A stretch of 34,262 nt of DNA from Flavobacteriaceae bacterium (GTDB taxonomy: Bacteria; Bacteroidota; Bacteroidia; Flavobacteriales; Flavobacteriaceae): positions 1 to 34,262 of the forward strand of contig JAHEKV010000007.1 of NCBI GenBank assembly GCA_024638165.1, given 5' to 3'. Positions 9,828-21,269 of this stretch are shown in pieces. Positions within the stretch are counted from its first letter, which is position 1; every line of letters begins with the position of its first letter. Made by a program: the position numbers and the translations under genes. The notes beneath the pieces are model-generated. The model saw only the letters and a program-made list of their open reading frames with translations, had not been told where the DNA came from and ran no database searches.

Positions 9828-10097
9828 ATGGCTAAAGAATCTATGAAAGCCCGCGAACGCAAAAGGGCAAAGCTGGTTGCAAAGTACGCTGCAAAGCGTG
9901 AAGCTTTAAAAGCTGCAGGAGATTATGAAGCACTTCAAAAGCTTCCTAAAAATGCTTCTCCGGTAAGAATGCGTAATCGTTGCAAATTAACAGGTCGTCC
10001 TCGTGGATACATGAGAACTTTTGGTGTTTCACGAGTTACTTTCCGTGAAATGGCTAACCAAGGTTTAATCCCAGGTGTAACTAAAGCCAGCTGGTAG
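9828..10097 (+). CDS. rpsN: 30S ribosomal protein S14, zinc-free form
   Basis: S14 is a small-subunit head protein next to S3 and S10. It has 89 residues, the long form. Only one cysteine (Cys52) is present, so the CxxC...CxxC zinc ribbon of the short 61-residue form is absent. The [21 protein letters not shown] segment region (about 49-69) and the KASW end fit the long family. Confidence 0.97.
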   Translation: MAKESMKARERKRAKLVAKYAAKREALKAAGDYEALQKLPKNASPVRMRNRCKLTGRPRGYMRTFGVSRVTFREMANQGLIPGVTKASW

Positions 10098-10120
10098 ATA
10101 TTTATTAAAGAAATTTTAAG

Positions 10121-10519
10121 ATGGTAACAGATCCAATTGCAGATTTTTTAACTCGTATTCGTAATGCGAGCAGTGCTGGACACAGAGTGGTTGAAATACC
10201 TGCTTCAAATGTTAAGAAGGAAATAACTAAGATTCTTTTCGATCAAGGTTATATCCTTAGCTATAAATTTGAAGATACTAGCGCTCAGGGTTCAATTAAA
10301 ATTGCCCTTAAGTATGATTCGGCAACTAAAGAGCCGATCATCAGAAAGATTGAAAGAGTGAGTAAGCCAGGTCTACGTAAGTACTCAGGTAAAGGTGATC
10401 TTCCTCGTGTACTTAATGGACTAGGAATTGCTGTAGTTTCTACCTCTCATGGTGTGATGACTTCTAAGCAAGCTCGTAAGGAAAACGTTGGTGGGGAAGT
10501 TCTTTGCTACGTATATTAA
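10121..10519 (+). CDS. rpsH: 30S ribosomal protein S8
   Basis: S8 is a primary 16S rRNA binder. In E. coli it is also the repressor of the spc operon. It has 132 residues. It opens TDPIADFLTRIRNA and closes STSHGVMTSKQARKENVGGE-like, both typical. No special structure was seen between rplX and rplE, where the E. coli S8 target lies, so feedback by S8 is not supported here. Confidence 0.98.
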   Translation: MVTDPIADFLTRIRNASSAGHRVVEIPASNVKKEITKILFDQGYILSYKFEDTSAQGSIKIALKYDSATKEPIIRKIERVSKPGLRKYSGKGDLPRVLNGLGIAVVSTSHGVMTSKQARKENVGGEVLCYVY

Positions 10520-10539
10520 AATTGAATAACTGATAGATT

Positions 10540-11082
10540 ATGTCAAGAATAGGAAATAACCCAATCTCGATTCCAGATGGTATTACAGTGACTGTAGCTG
10601 ACCAAACCATTACGGTTAAAGGTAAGTTAGGTGAGTTAACTCAGGAGTTTGATGCTGTATCCATTGAGGTAGTTGACGGAAGTGTTTCTGTTAGCCGTCC
10701 TTCAGATTCAAAAGATCACCGTGCAAAGCACGGCCTTTATAGATCTCTTGTGAACAACATGATTCAGGGAGTCTCTCAAGGTTGGACTAAAGAATTAGAG
10801 CTTGTAGGTGTTGGATATCGTGCCAGCAACCAAGGTCAAAAATTAGATTTAGCAATTGGTTTTTCGCACAACATTGTTTTAGACATTGCTCCAGAGGTTA
10901 AAGTCGAGACCGTTTCTGAAAAAGGAAAGAATCCAATCGTTAAACTAACATCATTCGACAAACAGCTTGTTGGACAAGTTGCTGCCAAGATTCGCGGCTT
11001 CAGAAAACCAGAGCCTTACAAAGGAAAAGGTATCAAGTTTGTTGGTGAACAAATTAGAAGAAAAGCAGGTAAATCTGCATAA
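10540..11082 (+). CDS. rplF: 50S ribosomal protein L6
   Basis: L6 lies near the factor-binding site of the large subunit. It has 180 residues with two L6 repeats. It starts MSRIGNNPISIPDG and has the C-terminal signature GQVAAKIRGFRKPEPYKGKG (about 147-166). It is placed between rpsH and rplR, as in most bacteria. Confidence 0.98.
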   Translation: MSRIGNNPISIPDGITVTVADQTITVKGKLGELTQEFDAVSIEVVDGSVSVSRPSDSKDHRAKHGLYRSLVNNMIQGVSQGWTKELELVGVGYRASNQGQKLDLAIGFSHNIVLDIAPEVKVETVSEKGKNPIVKLTSFDKQLVGQVAAKIRGFRKPEPYKGKGIKFVGEQIRRKAGKSA

Positions 11083-11094
11083 CCGTAATATACT

Positions 11095-11448
11095 ATGGGA
11101 TTAAGTAAACTAGAGAGAAGACAACGTATCCAAAAGCGTATTCGCAAGGTTTCTTTTGGTACTCCAGAGCGTCCTAGATTAGCTGTTTTTCGCAGTAACA
11201 AGGAGATCTATGCTCAAATTATTGACGACCGTAATGGTGTTACTCTTGCAGCAGCATCATCTCGTGATAAGGCAGCTTCAGTAGAAGGAACCAAAATTGA
11301 ACAGGCAAACGCTGTTGGTAAGAGCATTGCAGAGAAGGCCCTTGCGAAAGGTGTTTCAACTGTGGCTTTTGATAGAGGAGGAAATTTGTATCACGGTAGA
11401 GTTAAATCTTTAGCTGAAGGAGCTAGAGAAGGCGGACTTAAATTCTAA
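11095..11448 (+). CDS. rplR: 50S ribosomal protein L18
   Basis: L18 binds 5S rRNA with L5. It has 117 residues. It begins with a basic segment ([16 protein letters not shown]) and has [20 protein letters not shown] (about 24-43) and [20 protein letters not shown] near the end, all typical. Confidence 0.98.
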   Translation: MGLSKLERRQRIQKRIRKVSFGTPERPRLAVFRSNKEIYAQIIDDRNGVTLAAASSRDKAASVEGTKIEQANAVGKSIAEKALAKGVSTVAFDRGGNLYHGRVKSLAEGAREGGLKF

Positions 11449-11456
11449 TCACTATT

Positions 11457-11981
11457 ATGTATCAGAACTATAAAAATGTTGAGATTGTTAAACCAGGTGG
11501 TTTAGAACTAAAGGACCGTCTTGTTGGGGTTCAACGTGTAACTAAAGTAACTAAGGGTGGTCGTGCTTTTGGATTCTCTGCAATCGTTGTTGTAGGTGAT
11601 GAAAATGGTGTTGTTGGTCACGGTTTAGGTAAATCTAAAGATGTGGCATCTGCAATTTCAAAGGCAGTAGAAGACGCAAAGAAGAATCTAGTACGTATTC
11701 CTCTTACCCACGGTACTTTACCTCATGAGCAAAAAGGTAAGTTTGGTGGGGCAAGAGTATATCTTCAGCCTGCTTCACAAGGTACCGGGGTTATTGCTGG
11801 TGGTGCTGTGCGTGCGGTGTTAGAAGCTGTTGGTGTACACGATGTACTTTCGAAGTCTCAAGGTTCATCTAACCCTCACAACGTGGTTAAAGCAACTTTT
11901 GATGCTTTATTACAACTTCGCGATGCAAAGTCTATTGCTAAGCAGCGTGGAATTAGTTTAGACAAAGTATTTAACGGATAA
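11457..11981 (+). CDS. rpsE: 30S ribosomal protein S5
   Basis: S5 acts in mRNA entry and decoding accuracy. It has 174 residues. The double-stranded-RNA-binding-like N domain includes [20 protein letters not shown] (about 27-46), and the S5 C domain includes [19 protein letters not shown] (about 110-128). Normal length and normal position before rpmD. Confidence 0.98.
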   Translation: MYQNYKNVEIVKPGGLELKDRLVGVQRVTKVTKGGRAFGFSAIVVVGDENGVVGHGLGKSKDVASAISKAVEDAKKNLVRIPLTHGTLPHEQKGKFGGARVYLQPASQGTGVIAGGAVRAVLEAVGVHDVLSKSQGSSNPHNVVKATFDALLQLRDAKSIAKQRGISLDKVFNG

Positions 11982-11989
11982 TTGTGGTC

Positions 11990-12169
11990 ATGGGAAAAAT
12001 TAAAATCACTCAAGTAAAAAGTAGTATCAAACGTCCACAGAATCAAAAGCGTACGTTAGAGGCTTTAGGCTTGAAAAAAATTGGACAGGTAGTAGAACAC
12101 GATTCTACACCTAATATTCTTGGAATGGTTAAAGTAGTTGGGCATTTAGTTAATGTTCAACAATCATAA
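11990..12169 (+). CDS. rpmD: 50S ribosomal protein L30
   Basis: L30 is a small large-subunit protein. It has 59 residues from ATG 11990 (MGKIKITQVKSSIKRP). An in-frame GTG at 11984 would add only two residues and lacks family support. The TLEALGLKKIGQ segment is diagnostic. Confidence 0.97.
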   Translation: MGKIKITQVKSSIKRPQNQKRTLEALGLKKIGQVVEHDSTPNILGMVKVVGHLVNVQQS

Positions 12170-12179
12170 AGTATAGATA

Positions 12180-12626
12180 ATGAACCTACACAGTTTAAAG
12201 CCTGCAGAAGGCTCAGTTCATAGAGAAGGAAAACGCGTTGGTCGCGGAGAAGGATCTGGTAAAGGTGGTACTGCTGCTCGTGGTCACAAGGGAGCTAAAT
12301 CACGTTCTGGATATTCTAAAAAGATTGGTTTCGAAGGAGGTCAAATGCCACTTCAGCGTCGTGTTCCAAAATTTGGTTTTAAAAACATCAATCGTAAAGA
12401 GTACCGTGGTATTGGCTTAGATCAATTAGAAGTTCTTGCCGCTGCCGGTCAAACCGACATTACTTTTGAAGTTTTAGTTGCGAATGGTATCGCTCGTAAG
12501 AATGATCTAGTGAAAATTCTTGCTAATGGTACAGTTTCATCTAAAGTTAATGTAACAGTTCACAAGTTTACTGCTTCAGCTAAGTCAGCTATCGAAGCTG
12601 CTGGTGGTACTGCTACTGAGATTTAA
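12180..12626 (+). CDS. rplO: 50S ribosomal protein L15
   Basis: L15 is a late-assembly 23S rRNA-binding protein. It has 148 residues. The glycine- and arginine-rich N-terminal tail (RVGRGEGSGKGGTAARGHKG, about 20-39) and the GFEGGQMPLQRRVPKFGF segment are hallmarks. It ends 10 bases before secY. Confidence 0.98.
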   Translation: MNLHSLKPAEGSVHREGKRVGRGEGSGKGGTAARGHKGAKSRSGYSKKIGFEGGQMPLQRRVPKFGFKNINRKEYRGIGLDQLEVLAAAGQTDITFEVLVANGIARKNDLVKILANGTVSSKVNVTVHKFTASAKSAIEAAGGTATEI

Positions 12627-12636
12627 TTTTTTCTAA

Positions 12637-13974
12637 ATGAAGAAGTTTATAGAAACCTTAACGAATATCTGGAAAATCGAAGAGTTACGTAATAAGATCA
12701 TCGTAACTCTTGGATTACTCCTAGTTTATCGTTTCGGAGCACAGGTAGTGTTACCTGGTATAGATACTGATCAACTTGTACAGTTAAACCAAAATACTGA
12801 ACAGGGTATTTTAGGTATTCTTAATGCCTTTACAGGTGGTGCATTTGCTAATGCATCCATCTTTGCGTTGGGAATTATGCCTTACATCTCTGCTTCTATT
12901 GTTGTACAGTTGATGGGTATTGCAATTCCTTACCTACAGAAGTTAGATAAAGAGGGTGAGAGTGGTCGTAAAACCAAAACTCAGATCACGCGTTGGTTAA
13001 CTATCGCCATTTGTATTGTTCAGGCTCCTGCTTATTTGTACGGATTGAGTGCATTGGGTGTTCCTGATAGTGCTTTTGTCTTAGGTAAAGGTCTTGGCTT
13101 TATGATTCCTGCGGTTGTAATCCTTGTTACAGGTACTGTATTTGCAATGTGGTTGGGTGAGCGTATTACTGATAAAGGAATTGGTAATGGAATTTCATTA
13201 CTTATTATGGTTGGTATTATCGCAACATTACCTCAATCATTTGTTCAGGAGTTTATTTCTAGAACTGCGAATAATAACGGAGGATTAATGCTGATACTCG
13301 TTGAACTAATTCTTTGGTTCGTAGTGATTCTAGCATCTATTCTTGTAGTTATGGCTGTTCGACAAGTCCCTGTGCAATATGCACGTCGAACTGCTTCAGG
13401 TTCTGAGGCAGCCGTTGGAGCTCGTCAGTATATTCCTTTAAAGTTAAATGCTTCAGGAGTAATGCCTATTATTTTTGCTCAAGCAATCATGTTCGCTCCT
13501 GGTCTTATCGGTCGTTCTTTCAACGATACTGAACTAGGTCAGTGGCTAGAGGTTAACTTTCAGGATATTTTCGGCTTAGCCTACAATATTTTATTCGCTT
13601 TCTTGATCATCGTGTTTACCTTTTTGTATACAGCTATCACGATTCCCACATCTAAGATGGCTGATGATCTAAAGCGTAGCGGTGGATTTGTTCCTGGGGT
13701 AAGACCTGGAGCTGAAACTGGAGATTTTTTAGATAAAGTGATGTCTCTTATTACCTTCCCTGGTGCTATTTTCTTAGCGATTCTTGCGGTCTTACCTGCA
13801 GTGGTTGTTAAGCTTATGGATGTACAGGCAGGTTGGGCATTATTCTATGGTGGTACCTCACTACTTATTATGGTGGGTGTGGCTATTGATACCGTTCAAC
13901 AAGTAAATGCGTATTTATTGAACCGTCACTATGATGGTTTAATGAAATCGGGTAAAAATCGAAAAGTAGCTTAA
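12637..13974 (+). CDS. secY: Protein translocase subunit SecY
   Basis: SecY is the membrane channel through which SecA-driven and SRP-delivered proteins pass. The 445-residue protein has about ten predicted transmembrane helices. The first begins near residue 21 ([13 protein letters not shown]). [17 protein letters not shown] and the end [20 protein letters not shown] are typical signatures. The infA start follows after 2 bases, with no adk or map gene between them. The SRP protein gene ffh, which delivers clients to this channel, lies 11 kb downstream. Confidence 0.98.
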   Translation: MKKFIETLTNIWKIEELRNKIIVTLGLLLVYRFGAQVVLPGIDTDQLVQLNQNTEQGILGILNAFTGGAFANASIFALGIMPYISASIVVQLMGIAIPYLQKLDKEGESGRKTKTQITRWLTIAICIVQAPAYLYGLSALGVPDSAFVLGKGLGFMIPAVVILVTGTVFAMWLGERITDKGIGNGISLLIMVGIIATLPQSFVQEFISRTANNNGGLMLILVELILWFVVILASILVVMAVRQVPVQYARRTASGSEAAVGARQYIPLKLNASGVMPIIFAQAIMFAPGLIGRSFNDTELGQWLEVNFQDIFGLAYNILFAFLIIVFTFLYTAITIPTSKMADDLKRSGGFVPGVRPGAETGDFLDKVMSLITFPGAIFLAILAVLPAVVVKLMDVQAGWALFYGGTSLLIMVGVAIDTVQQVNAYLLNRHYDGLMKSGKNRKVA

Positions 13975-13976
13975 TT

Positions 13977-14192
13977 ATGGCAAAACAATCGGCTATTGAG
14001 CAAGATGGTAGTATTATCGAAGCATTATCTAACGCGATGTTTCGTGTGGAGCTAGATAATGGCCATGTTGTTACGGCTCACATCTCGGGTAAAATGCGTA
14101 TGCATTATATCAAGTTATTGCCAGGCGATAAAGTGAAGTTGGAGATGAGCCCATATGATTTAACTAAAGCAAGAATTACATACAGATATTAA
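13977..14192 (+). CDS. infA: Translation initiation factor IF-1
   Basis: IF-1 occupies the ribosomal A site during initiation. It has 71 residues with one OB fold (S1-type). The core [21 protein letters not shown] (about 21-41) and [21 protein letters not shown] (about 50-70) are classic. It lies 2 bases after secY and one base before rpmJ. Confidence 0.97.
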   Translation: MAKQSAIEQDGSIIEALSNAMFRVELDNGHVVTAHISGKMRMHYIKLLPGDKVKLEMSPYDLTKARITYRY

Positions 14193-14193
14193 T

Positions 14194-14310
14194 ATGAAGG
14201 TTAGGGCATCTATTAAGAAAAGAAGCGCCGATTGTAAAATTGTGCGTCGTAAGGGTCGACTATACGTGATCAACAAGAAGAATCCAAAATTTAAACAAAG
14301 ACAAGGATAG
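14194..14310 (+). CDS. rpmJ: 50S ribosomal protein L36, zinc-free form
   Basis: This short gene encodes 38 residues, beginning [17 protein letters not shown] and ending [10 protein letters not shown]36 helps fold 23S rRNA late in assembly. The E. coli protein holds zinc with Cys11, Cys14, Cys27 and His33. Here only Cys14 remains, the others being Ser, Asn and Lys, so no zinc site can form. It starts one base after the infA stop and ends 2 bases before rpsM. Confidence 0.96.
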   Translation: MKVRASIKKRSADCKIVRRKGRLYVINKKNPKFKQRQG

Positions 14311-14312
14311 TT

Positions 14313-14687
14313 ATGGCAAGAATTGCTGGGGTTGATATACCTAAACAGAAGCGTGGTGTCATTGCACTTACTTACATCTTCGGTATCGGAAGAAGTCGTG
14401 CAAAAGATATCCTAGAACAAGCTGGAGTTTCAGAAGACAAAAAGGTGTCTGATTGGAACGATGATGAAATCGGAAAAATCCGTGATGCTGTATCTCAGTT
14501 CACCATCGAAGGTGAATTGCGTTCAGAAGTGTCTCTAAACATCAAGCGTCTTATGGACATTGGTTGTCAACGAGGTATCCGTCACAGACTTGGTCTTCCA
14601 TTACGCGGACAACGTACTAAGAACAATTCTCGTACTCGTAAAGGGAAGCGTAAAACAGTTGCTAACAAGAAGAAAGCAACCAAATAA
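14313..14687 (+). CDS. rpsM: 30S ribosomal protein S13
   Basis: S13 contacts P-site tRNA and bridges to the large subunit. It has 124 residues. It opens [21 protein letters not shown]-like and has the C-terminal [19 protein letters not shown] basic tail (about 89-107). It starts the alpha-operon part of the cluster. Confidence 0.98.
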   Translation: MARIAGVDIPKQKRGVIALTYIFGIGRSRAKDILEQAGVSEDKKVSDWNDDEIGKIRDAVSQFTIEGELRSEVSLNIKRLMDIGCQRGIRHRLGLPLRGQRTKNNSRTRKGKRKTVANKKKATK

Positions 14688-14696
14688 TAGCTTAAT

Positions 14697-15089
14697 ATGG
14701 CAAAAGGAACTAGTAAAACCGTTAAGAAACGTAAAGTTATTGTTGAGAGTACTGGTGAAGCGCATATCGTTTCTTCATTCAACAACATTATTATTTCACT
14801 TACCAACAAGAATGGCGATGTAATTTCATGGTCTTCGGCAGGTAAGATGGGCTTTAGAGGATCTAAAAAGAATACTCCTTACGCTGCACAGGTTGCTGCA
14901 GAGGATTGTGCTAAGGTTGCTCAAGAAGCTGGTCTTCGTAAAGTGAAAGTTTTCGTTAAAGGACCTGGTAATGGTCGTGAGTCTGCAATTCGCTCGATTC
15001 ACAATTCGGGTATCGAAGTAACTGAGATTGTTGATGTTACTCCAATGCCACACAACGGATGTAGACCACCAGCAAGAAGAAGAGTTTAA
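14697..15089 (+). CDS. rpsK: 30S ribosomal protein S11
   Basis: S11 lies on the platform near the mRNA exit. It has 130 residues. The [20 protein letters not shown] segment (about 46-65) and the end [17 protein letters not shown] are diagnostic. A 75-base gap containing a stable hairpin separates it from rpsD. Confidence 0.98.
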   Translation: MAKGTSKTVKKRKVIVESTGEAHIVSSFNNIIISLTNKNGDVISWSSAGKMGFRGSKKNTPYAAQVAAEDCAKVAQEAGLRKVKVFVKGPGNGRESAIRSIHNSGIEVTEIVDVTPMPHNGCRPPARRRV

Positions 15090-15103
15090 TTTATTGATTA
15101 ATT

Positions 15104-15150
15104 GAGGATTAATGGTTATCGAAGGATAAGCCTTAATTCATAACCACCTC
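15104..15150 (+). promoter_or_regulatory. Structured rpsK-rpsD leader, candidate S4-binding element
   Basis: Three helices nest in 47 bases. GAGG (15104-15107) pairs with CCTC (15147-15150). TGGTTAT (15113-15119) pairs with ATAACCA (15140-15146). AAGG (15122-15125) pairs with CCTT (15131-15134). A five-base bulge, ATTAA, lies on the 5' side only. No T tract follows, so it is not a plain terminator. The rpsD start is 14 bases after the structure. S4 represses its own operon in E. coli and B. subtilis, and ribosomal leaders before rpsD have been proposed in Bacteroidetes. Assignment to S4 is inferred from position and shape. Confidence 0.6.
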
Positions 15151-15164
15151 GAAATTTTATTTTT

Positions 15165-15770
15165 ATGGCAAGATATACAGGACCATCTACTAAAATCGCA
15201 CGTAAGTTTGGCGAAGCCATCTTCGGTGATGACAAATCTTTTGAAAAGAAGAATTATCCTCCAGGACAGCACGGTAACAACCGTCGTCGTGGTAAGAAAT
15301 CAGAGTATGCTGTTCAGCTTATGGAAAAGCAAAAAGCAAAGTATACTTATGGTATTCTTGAAAAACAGTTCCGTAACCTTTTCGCTAAAGCGAACAGAAG
15401 TAAAGGAGTTACTGGTGAAGTACTTCTTCAACTTTGTGAATCTCGTTTAGATAACGTGGTTTATCGTTTTGGTATTGCACCTTCTCGCAGAGCTGCACGT
15501 CAGTTAGTTTCTCACCGTCACGTAACGGTTGATGGAGAGATTGTAAACATCCCATCGTACCAGGTTAAGCCAGGTCAAGTGGTTGGTGTTCGTGAGAAAT
15601 CTAAGTCAGTTGAAAAAATCACTGATTCTTTAGCTAATACAAATCAGTCTTTCGAGTGGCTAAACTGGAATTCAGCGAAGCTTGAGGGGACCTTTGTAAA
15701 TGTTCCTGAGCGTGTTCAGATCCCTGAAGCGATCAAAGAGCAGCTAATCGTTGAATTGTATTCTAAATAA
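15165..15770 (+). CDS. rpsD: 30S ribosomal protein S4
   Basis: S4 starts assembly of the small-subunit body and is a translational repressor in several bacteria. It has 201 residues. The N domain lacks a cysteine zinc site. It contains [20 protein letters not shown] (about 30-49), and the S4 RNA-binding domain (about 90-155) contains [11 protein letters not shown]. It stands just after a compact hairpin that is a candidate S4-binding leader. Confidence 0.98.
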   Translation: MARYTGPSTKIARKFGEAIFGDDKSFEKKNYPPGQHGNNRRRGKKSEYAVQLMEKQKAKYTYGILEKQFRNLFAKANRSKGVTGEVLLQLCESRLDNVVYRFGIAPSRRAARQLVSHRHVTVDGEIVNIPSYQVKPGQVVGVREKSKSVEKITDSLANTNQSFEWLNWNSAKLEGTFVNVPERVQIPEAIKEQLIVELYSK

Positions 15771-15794
15771 TTTTACCCTCAATAACCTTTTGAT

Positions 15795-16787
15795 ATGGCA
15801 ATACTTAATTTTCAAAAGCCGGATAAAGTAATCATGATCGAGTCAACCGATTTCGATGGGAAATTTGAATTTCGTCCATTGGAACCGGGTTACGGTTTAA
15901 CCGTTGGAAATGCTCTTCGTCGTGTGTTACTTTCATCTTTAGAGGGCTTTGCGATTACTTCTATACGCATTGAAGGTGTAGATCATGAGTTTTCAGTAAT
16001 TCCTGGAGTTGTTGAAGACGTAACGGAGATGATCCTTAACCTTAAGCAAGTTCGTTTTAAGCGTCAAATCGATGATGTTGAGAACGAAACTGTAGCGATC
16101 TCAATTGCTAATACCGATAAGATCACTGCTGGTGACTTCCAGAAATTCATTTCTGGTTTCCAAGTTTTAAACCCAGATCACGTGATCTGCCACCTAGATA
16201 GCAAGGTTAACATTAACCTTCAATTAACTATCGAGAAAGGACGCGGTTATGTATCGGCTGATGATAATAAGAAAGCGAATGCTCCTATCGGAACCGTCGC
16301 TATCGATTCTATCTTTACACCGATCAAGAATGTTAAATACAGCATCGAGAATTATCGTGTAGAGCAAAAAACTGACTTCGAGAAATTAGTTTTCGAAATC
16401 GTAACTGATGGTTCAATTGCTCCCAAAGACGCACTTACTGAAGCTGCTAAAATTCTTATCCACCACTTCATGTTATTCTCTGATGAGAGAATCACTCTAG
16501 AGGCAGAAGAATTAGAGCGCACAGAGACTTACGATGAAGAATCTTTACACATGCGTCAACTTCTAAAAACTAAATTAGTAGACATGGATCTTTCTGTTCG
16601 TGCACTAAATTGTTTGAAAGCAGCTGAGGTAGATACTTTAGGTGATCTTGTTTCATTTAACAAGAACGACTTAATGAAATTCAGAAACTTTGGTAAGAAG
16701 TCGTTAACTGAGCTAGAAGAACTTGTTCAAAGTAAGGGGTTAGAATTTGGAATGGATCTAGCCAAGTACAAATTAGATAGAGACTAA
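15795..16787 (+). CDS. rpoA: DNA-directed RNA polymerase subunit alpha
   Basis: The alpha subunit nucleates RNA polymerase assembly and contacts upstream DNA and regulators. The 330-residue protein is full length. The N domain includes [20 protein letters not shown] (about 31-50). The C-terminal domain follows an acidic linker and includes [20 protein letters not shown] and [13 protein letters not shown]. It lies between rpsD and rplQ, the usual place, with 2 bases before rplQ. Confidence 0.98.
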   Translation: MAILNFQKPDKVIMIESTDFDGKFEFRPLEPGYGLTVGNALRRVLLSSLEGFAITSIRIEGVDHEFSVIPGVVEDVTEMILNLKQVRFKRQIDDVENETVAISIANTDKITAGDFQKFISGFQVLNPDHVICHLDSKVNINLQLTIEKGRGYVSADDNKKANAPIGTVAIDSIFTPIKNVKYSIENYRVEQKTDFEKLVFEIVTDGSIAPKDALTEAAKILIHHFMLFSDERITLEAEELERTETYDEESLHMRQLLKTKLVDMDLSVRALNCLKAAEVDTLGDLVSFNKNDLMKFRNFGKKSLTELEELVQSKGLEFGMDLAKYKLDRD

Positions 16788-16789
16788 AT

Positions 16790-17353
16790 ATGAGACACGG
16801 GAAGAAAATCAATCACTTAGGGCGTACTGCTTCACACCGCAAGGCGATGCTTGCGAATATGGCATGCTCTCTAATTGAGCATAAACGCATCAATACTACC
16901 ACAGCTAAAGCGAAAGCACTTAAGCAGTTTGTTGAGCCGCTTATTACAAAAGCGAAAGCAGAGAATAATTCAACAATAGAAAAGAGCACTCACAATCGTA
17001 GAGTAGCCTTTAGTTACCTAAGAAGTAAGGAAGCAGTTGCTCACTTATTTTCTGAGGTTTCAGAAAAAGTTGCTGATCGCCAAGGGGGGTACACACGTAT
17101 CATCAAGCTTGGTAACCGTCTAGGAGATAGCGCTGATATGGCCCTAATCGAGCTAGTTGACTTCAACGAAACGTACAATGCTACTGAAAAGAAAGCGAAG
17201 TCAACTCGTAGAAGTCGTCGTTCTAAATCTGCAGAGACTAAAGAGGTTGCTCCAGCTGTTGAAGAAGTTGCAGTCGCTGAAGCTCCTGCTGCTGAAGAAG
17301 CTGCTCCAGAAGTAGATACTACAGAAGAATCAACCGATGAAGAGACGAAATAG
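16790..17353 (+). CDS. rplQ: 50S ribosomal protein L17 with C-terminal extension
   Basis: L17 is a large-subunit protein near the exit tunnel. The conserved core (about 1-125) begins [20 protein letters not shown]. The full protein has 187 residues against about 127 in E. coli. The extra part is a basic stretch ([14 protein letters not shown]) and then a low-complexity Ala/Glu/Val/Pro acidic tail of about 45 residues. Such tails occur in other Bacteroidetes L17 proteins; their role is unknown. It is the last gene of the ribosomal cluster, followed by a strong terminator. Confidence 0.96.
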   Translation: MRHGKKINHLGRTASHRKAMLANMACSLIEHKRINTTTAKAKALKQFVEPLITKAKAENNSTIEKSTHNRRVAFSYLRSKEAVAHLFSEVSEKVADRQGGYTRIIKLGNRLGDSADMALIELVDFNETYNATEKKAKSTRRSRRSKSAETKEVAPAVEEVAVAEAPAAEEAAPEVDTTEESTDEETK

Positions 17354-17384
17354 ACTTTCATTGTTAATTACTTCAAGATAATAG

Positions 17385-17417
17385 AAAAGGGTACACTTAG
17401 CTGTGTATCCTTTTTTT
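17385..17417 (+). terminator. Intrinsic terminator after rplQ
   Basis: GGGTACAC (17389-17396) pairs with GTGTATCC (17403-17410), with one G-T pair and a six-base loop (TTAGCT). Flanking AAAA and TTTT add four pairs, and seven Ts follow. It ends the 17-kb ribosomal cluster and separates it from carA. Confidence 0.88.
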
Positions 17418-17443
17418 ATGTTTTTTTGTCACTAAATAAAAAA

Positions 17444-19890
<2,447 letters not shown>

Positions 19891-19911
19891 CTGAGAGTGT
19901 TAAATAAGAAA

Positions 19912-19940
19912 AAAAAGCGCCGCTATTAGCGGCGCTTTTT
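19912..19940. terminator. Intrinsic terminator after eno
   Basis: AAAAAGCGCCGCT (19912-19924) pairs perfectly with AGCGGCGCTTTTT (19928-19940) over a three-base loop. It is the strongest hairpin in the window and could work on both strands. Its T tract overlaps the likely -33 box of the gltA promoter. Confidence 0.92.
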
Positions 19941-19970
19941 GGTTTTAAGCGGTTGTGATTCTTATCTTTG
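19938..19970 (+). promoter_or_regulatory. gltA promoter
   Basis: TATCTTTG (19963-19970) is an exact TAnnTTTG -7 box, followed by CA as in several other promoters here. A TTTG (19938-19941), 21 bases upstream, can serve as the -33 box and is formed by the end of the eno terminator T tract. The leader to the gltA ATG is about 23 bases. Confidence 0.75.
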
Positions 19971-19996
19971 CAATCCATCCAATATTCTGAATAAAT

Positions 19997-21262
19997 ATGT
20001 CTGATAAAGCAATACTTGAACTGAACGGTGAAAGATTTGAATTCCCACTTGTTATAGGTACTGAGAATGAAGTCGCTATTGACATCAAGACGCTTAGGGC
20101 ACAAACGGGGGCAGTAACTCTTGACCCTGGATACAAGAATACGGGTTCTTGCGAAAGTTCAATTACCTTTTTAAATGGTGAAAAAGGGGAGTTGAGATAT
20201 CGCGGGTATTCGATAGACGATCTTGCTGAGAACGCTAGCTTTATTCAAACCGCTTATTTGCTCATTTTTGGTGAGTTTCCTACTTCAGAGCAATTGGCCA
20301 AATTTGAAGCGGATATAAAAGCGCATTCAGAGGTTGATTCAAGATTGCTTCAAATCGTAGATAGTTTTCCTAATTCGGCACACCCGATGGGTATACTCTC
20401 TTCGGTAACCAGTGCTCTTCTTGCATTTAACCCATCTTCGGTTGATGTGGATTCTGACGAGGACATGTACAAGGCAGTGGTCAGTATTATGGGTAAGTTT
20501 CCTATTCTCGTTGCTTATGCGCAACGGAAGATCACCAACCAATCTTATGTTGCCTCTGACTCGAATCTAGACTACATTGAGAATATATGTTCAATGATGT
20601 TCAAGAGCTCAGGGGAGCCTTATGTTCAAAACCCGGTGATTGTTGCTGCTTTGAATAAACTACTTATTCTTCATGCCGATCACGAACAAAACTGTTCAAC
20701 TTCAACGGTACGTATTGTAGGTTCTTCTCACGCTGGATTATATGCATCCATCTCAGCGGGTATCTCAGCACTTTGGGGGCCCCTACATGGTGGAGCAAAT
20801 CAAGCGGTACTCGAAATGCTGCAAGCAATCTCTGATGATGGCGGAGATACTAAAAAATACATGGCTAAGGCGAAGGATAAGAATGATCCATTCCGTTTGA
20901 TGGGATTTGGTCATAGAGTTTACAAGAACTTTGATCCTCGTGCGCGTATTATTAAGAAGGCTGCAGACGAAGTATTAGCAGATTTAGGAGTCTCAGACCC
21001 TATCCTTGATATTGCAAAAGGACTTGAAAAAGAAGCGTTAGAAGATCAGTATTTCGTAGATCGAAAGTTGTATCCGAATGTAGATTTCTATTCAGGAATT
21101 ATTTATCGTGCTATGGGTATTCCTGTAGAAATGTTCACCGTCATGTTTGCTTTGGGTAGACTGCCGGGATGGATTGCACAATGGAAAGAAATGCGATCTA
21201 GAAAGGAACCTATCGGAAGACCGCGACAAATTTATACTGGGGACACACTTCGCAAGCTTTAA
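19997..21262 (+). CDS. gltA: Citrate synthase
   Basis: Citrate synthase joins acetyl-CoA and oxaloacetate to enter the TCA cycle. It has 421 residues, typical of the GltA (hexameric, Gram-negative) type. The catalytic residues are His264 (GPLHGGANQ), His306 (FGHRVYKNFDPRA) and Asp363 (VDFYSGI). The N-terminal part includes the SCESSITFLNG and RYRGYSIDDLA segments. It has its own promoter behind the eno terminator. The next gene is convergent and ends 8 bases away. Confidence 0.97.
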   Translation: MSDKAILELNGERFEFPLVIGTENEVAIDIKTLRAQTGAVTLDPGYKNTGSCESSITFLNGEKGELRYRGYSIDDLAENASFIQTAYLLIFGEFPTSEQLAKFEADIKAHSEVDSRLLQIVDSFPNSAHPMGILSSVTSALLAFNPSSVDVDSDEDMYKAVVSIMGKFPILVAYAQRKITNQSYVASDSNLDYIENICSMMFKSSGEPYVQNPVIVAALNKLLILHADHEQNCSTSTVRIVGSSHAGLYASISAGISALWGPLHGGANQAVLEMLQAISDDGGDTKKYMAKAKDKNDPFRLMGFGHRVYKNFDPRARIIKKAADEVLADLGVSDPILDIAKGLEKEALEDQYFVDRKLYPNVDFYSGIIYRAMGIPVEMFTVMFALGRLPGWIAQWKEMRSRKEPIGRPRQIYTGDTLRKL

Positions 21263-21269
21263 ATACTCG

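Noticed and set aside
17418-17428. TATGTTTTTTTG before carA as a -7 box
   Set aside because: The spacing between TA and TTTG is wrong and the region is a T-rich terminator tail; no -33 box fits.
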